DNA of 64,000 nt from Blautia sp900556555 (GTDB lineage: Bacteria; Bacillota; Clostridia; Lachnospirales; Lachnospiraceae), in NCBI GenBank assembly GCA_964250615.1, contig CAXUGM010000009.1; one strand, given 5' to 3'. The translations under genes were made by a program, and so were the position numbers. The number at the start of each line of letters is the position of its first letter. The first letter of the stretch is position 1. This document shows, piece by piece, positions 62,847 through 64,000 of this stretch. A model generated the notes under the pieces. The model did not search any database and was not told the origin of the DNA. It saw only the letters and a list, made by a program, of their open reading frames with translations.

Positions 62847-64000
62847 AAAATTATCGGATGACGAATTTTATGGCATTCGAAAAGAGATTATGGGACAGTG
62901 GGCAACCGGTAAAGATGTAAATTTTGATGAAGCCATTGAATATCATAAAAGTATGCCGGAATCAAAGAGTTTTTCTAAAAAACTTTCTGAAGCAAAGAAA
63001 GAAAGAAAAACTTTGATTCAGCCAAGAGCCGGTGTAGCATTGATTGAAGACCATATTAAACTTTTGCAGTATTTACAGAACAATGGTGAGGCAGATTTAC
63101 TTCCTACAACCATTGACTCCTATACACGTCAGAACCGTTATGAAGAAGCAGAAAACGGAATTAAAGAATCTATCCGTACTCAGAAATCCATGCTGAATGG
63201 ATTCCCAGCTGTAAACCATGGTGTATATGGCTGCCGTCAGATTATTGAGAATCTTGATATTCCGGTTCAGGTACGTCACGGTACTCCTGACGCAAGACTG
63301 CTGACAGAAATCTGTTATGCAGGTGGATTTACCAGCTACGAAGGCGGCGGTATTTCTTACAACATTCCATATGCAAAGGATGTTCCGCTGGAAAGAACGA
63401 TTTATGACTGGCAGTATGTAGACCGTCTGACAGGTATCTATGAAGAAGCGGGTGTTTCTATTAACCGTGAGCCATACGGACCTCTTACCGGTACTCTGGT
63501 TCCGCCATCTATGTCCAATGCCGTTGCAATTATCGAAGCACTGCTTGCAGCAGAACAGGGCGTTAAGAATGTAACTGTTGGTTATGGACAGTGTGGTAAC
63601 CTGGTACAGGACGTTGCAGCACTTCGTGTTCTGGAAGAATTGACAGAAGAATATCTGGAAAAATATGGATATGAAGATGTAACGGTAACAACCGTTCTCC
63701 ATCAGTGGATGGGCGGATTCCCTCAGGATGAAGCAAAAGCATTCGCAGTTATTTCCTGGGGAAGTGCTGTAGCTGCTCTTGCAAAAGCTACAAAAGTTAT
63801 TGTTAAGACTCCTCATGAGGCAGTTGGTGTTCCTACTATGGAAGCAAATGCACAGGGACTTCGTTGTACAAAACAGGCAATTTCTCTGTTAGCTGATCAG
63901 GAATTAAAGAGCTCTGCTCTGGAACTGGAAAAAGCGATTATCAAAGGTGAAACTTGTGCAATCGTGGACAAGACATTTGAACTTGGTATGGGAGACCTGG
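62830..64000 (+). CDS. glmE: Glutamate mutase epsilon subunit (3'-truncated by window edge)
   Basis: The catalytic TIM-barrel subunit; 390 of about 480-485 codons are in the window. It begins MDIKNKKLSDDEFYGIRKEI at the ATG 62830 with AAGGAG 10 nt upstream, reading through RHGTPDARLLTEI, EGGGISYNIPYAKDVPLE and HQWMGGFPQDE, all GlmE signatures (substrate Arg region included). No stop is reached by 64000. It pairs with GlmS to hold adenosylcobalamin. The next gene outside is likely methylaspartate ammonia-lyase. Confidence 0.95.
   Translation, partial: MDIKNKKLSDDEFYGIRKEIMGQWATGKDVNFDEAIEYHKSMPESKSFSKKLSEAKKERKTLIQPRAGVALIEDHIKLLQYLQNNGEADLLPTTIDSYTRQNRYEEAENGIKESIRTQKSMLNGFPAVNHGVYGCRQIIENLDIPVQVRHGTPDARLLTEICYAGGFTSYEGGGISYNIPYAKDVPLERTIYDWQYVDRLTGIYEEAGVSINREPYGPLTGTLVPPSMSNAVAIIEALLAAEQGVKNVTVGYGQCGNLVQDVAALRVLEELTEEYLEKYGYEDVTVTTVLHQWMGGFPQDEAKAFAVISWGSAVAALAKATKVIVKTPHEAVGVPTMEANAQGLRCTKQAISLLADQELKSSALELEKAIIKGETCAIVDKTFELGMGDL

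Noticed and set aside
63097..63816. 239-aa minus-strand open frame at the right edge
   Set aside because: Lies antisense within glmE, whose reading frame is clearly coding.

Overview
The window reads as a chromosomal segment of a gut Firmicute of the Lachnospiraceae type (class Clostridia). The grounds are moderate-to-low GC, strong AGGAGG-type ribosome binding sites, TTGACA/TATAAT promoters often with an extended -10, short hairpin-plus-T terminators, a GPH sugar symporter between two GH2 enzymes, a meso-diaminopimelate dehydrogenase, a ZTP riboswitch, and a B12-dependent glutamate fermentation operon. The genus is not determined. No rRNA, tRNA, phage or complete insertion sequence was seen.

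Layout. 0.3-3.9 kb: AT-rich accessory genes (a SEC-C protein, an unrecognised 149-aa protein, an AAA-ATPase-like/PD-(D/E)XK protein). 3.9-11.3 kb: an AraC regulator divergent from GH2 - GPH symporter - GH2. 11.4-15.7 kb: cell-envelope and lipid-binding proteins (YerB-like lipoprotein, DegV, LTA-synthase-like, small exporter-like protein). 16-19.7 kb: GNAT, SEC-C methionine aminopeptidase, then a ZTP riboswitch controlling the last two purine steps as two separate enzymes. 19.8-23.1 kb: NSS transporter, ddh, YitT. 23.1-23.8 kb: a gene-poor stretch with a decayed ORF and a phased 52-bp repeat array. 23.8-31.6 kb: a PurF-like protein without its catalytic Cys, exoA-selD-dinB-orf, an ECF S component, xpt, a CsoR-type repressor and an Mrp ATPase. 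31.7-41.8 kb: a nuclease-helicase fusion, RidA, LysR, purL, an Rpn-like protein and a FUSC membrane protein.

The 3' third is metabolically coherent. From 53.4 kb to the window end one strand carries hutU, hutI, ftcD-like, fchA, citD, citE, citF, glmS, glmL and glmE (cut by the edge). Together they encode urocanate to glutamate, then B12-dependent conversion to 3-methylaspartate, plus a citrate-lyase-type complex best explained here as citramalate lyase, giving acetate and pyruvate. The genes that make and load that lyase's prosthetic group (citC and a citX-citG fusion) lie 9-11 kb away at 41.9-44.4 kb, divergent from hutD. The two halves are separated by a sugar locus at 45.3-53.2 kb: ABC transporter, two-component system and GH42 beta-galactosidase.

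Most promising observations: the joined histidine/glutamate/citramalate operon and its split accessory genes; the array whose TAGG and CCTA elements alternate at 31 and 21 bp, whole helical turns; the PurF homologue with Gly in place of the N-terminal Cys; and the ZTP riboswitch whose terminator overlaps the pseudoknot strand. Family calls are from motif recognition only; no database search was run.
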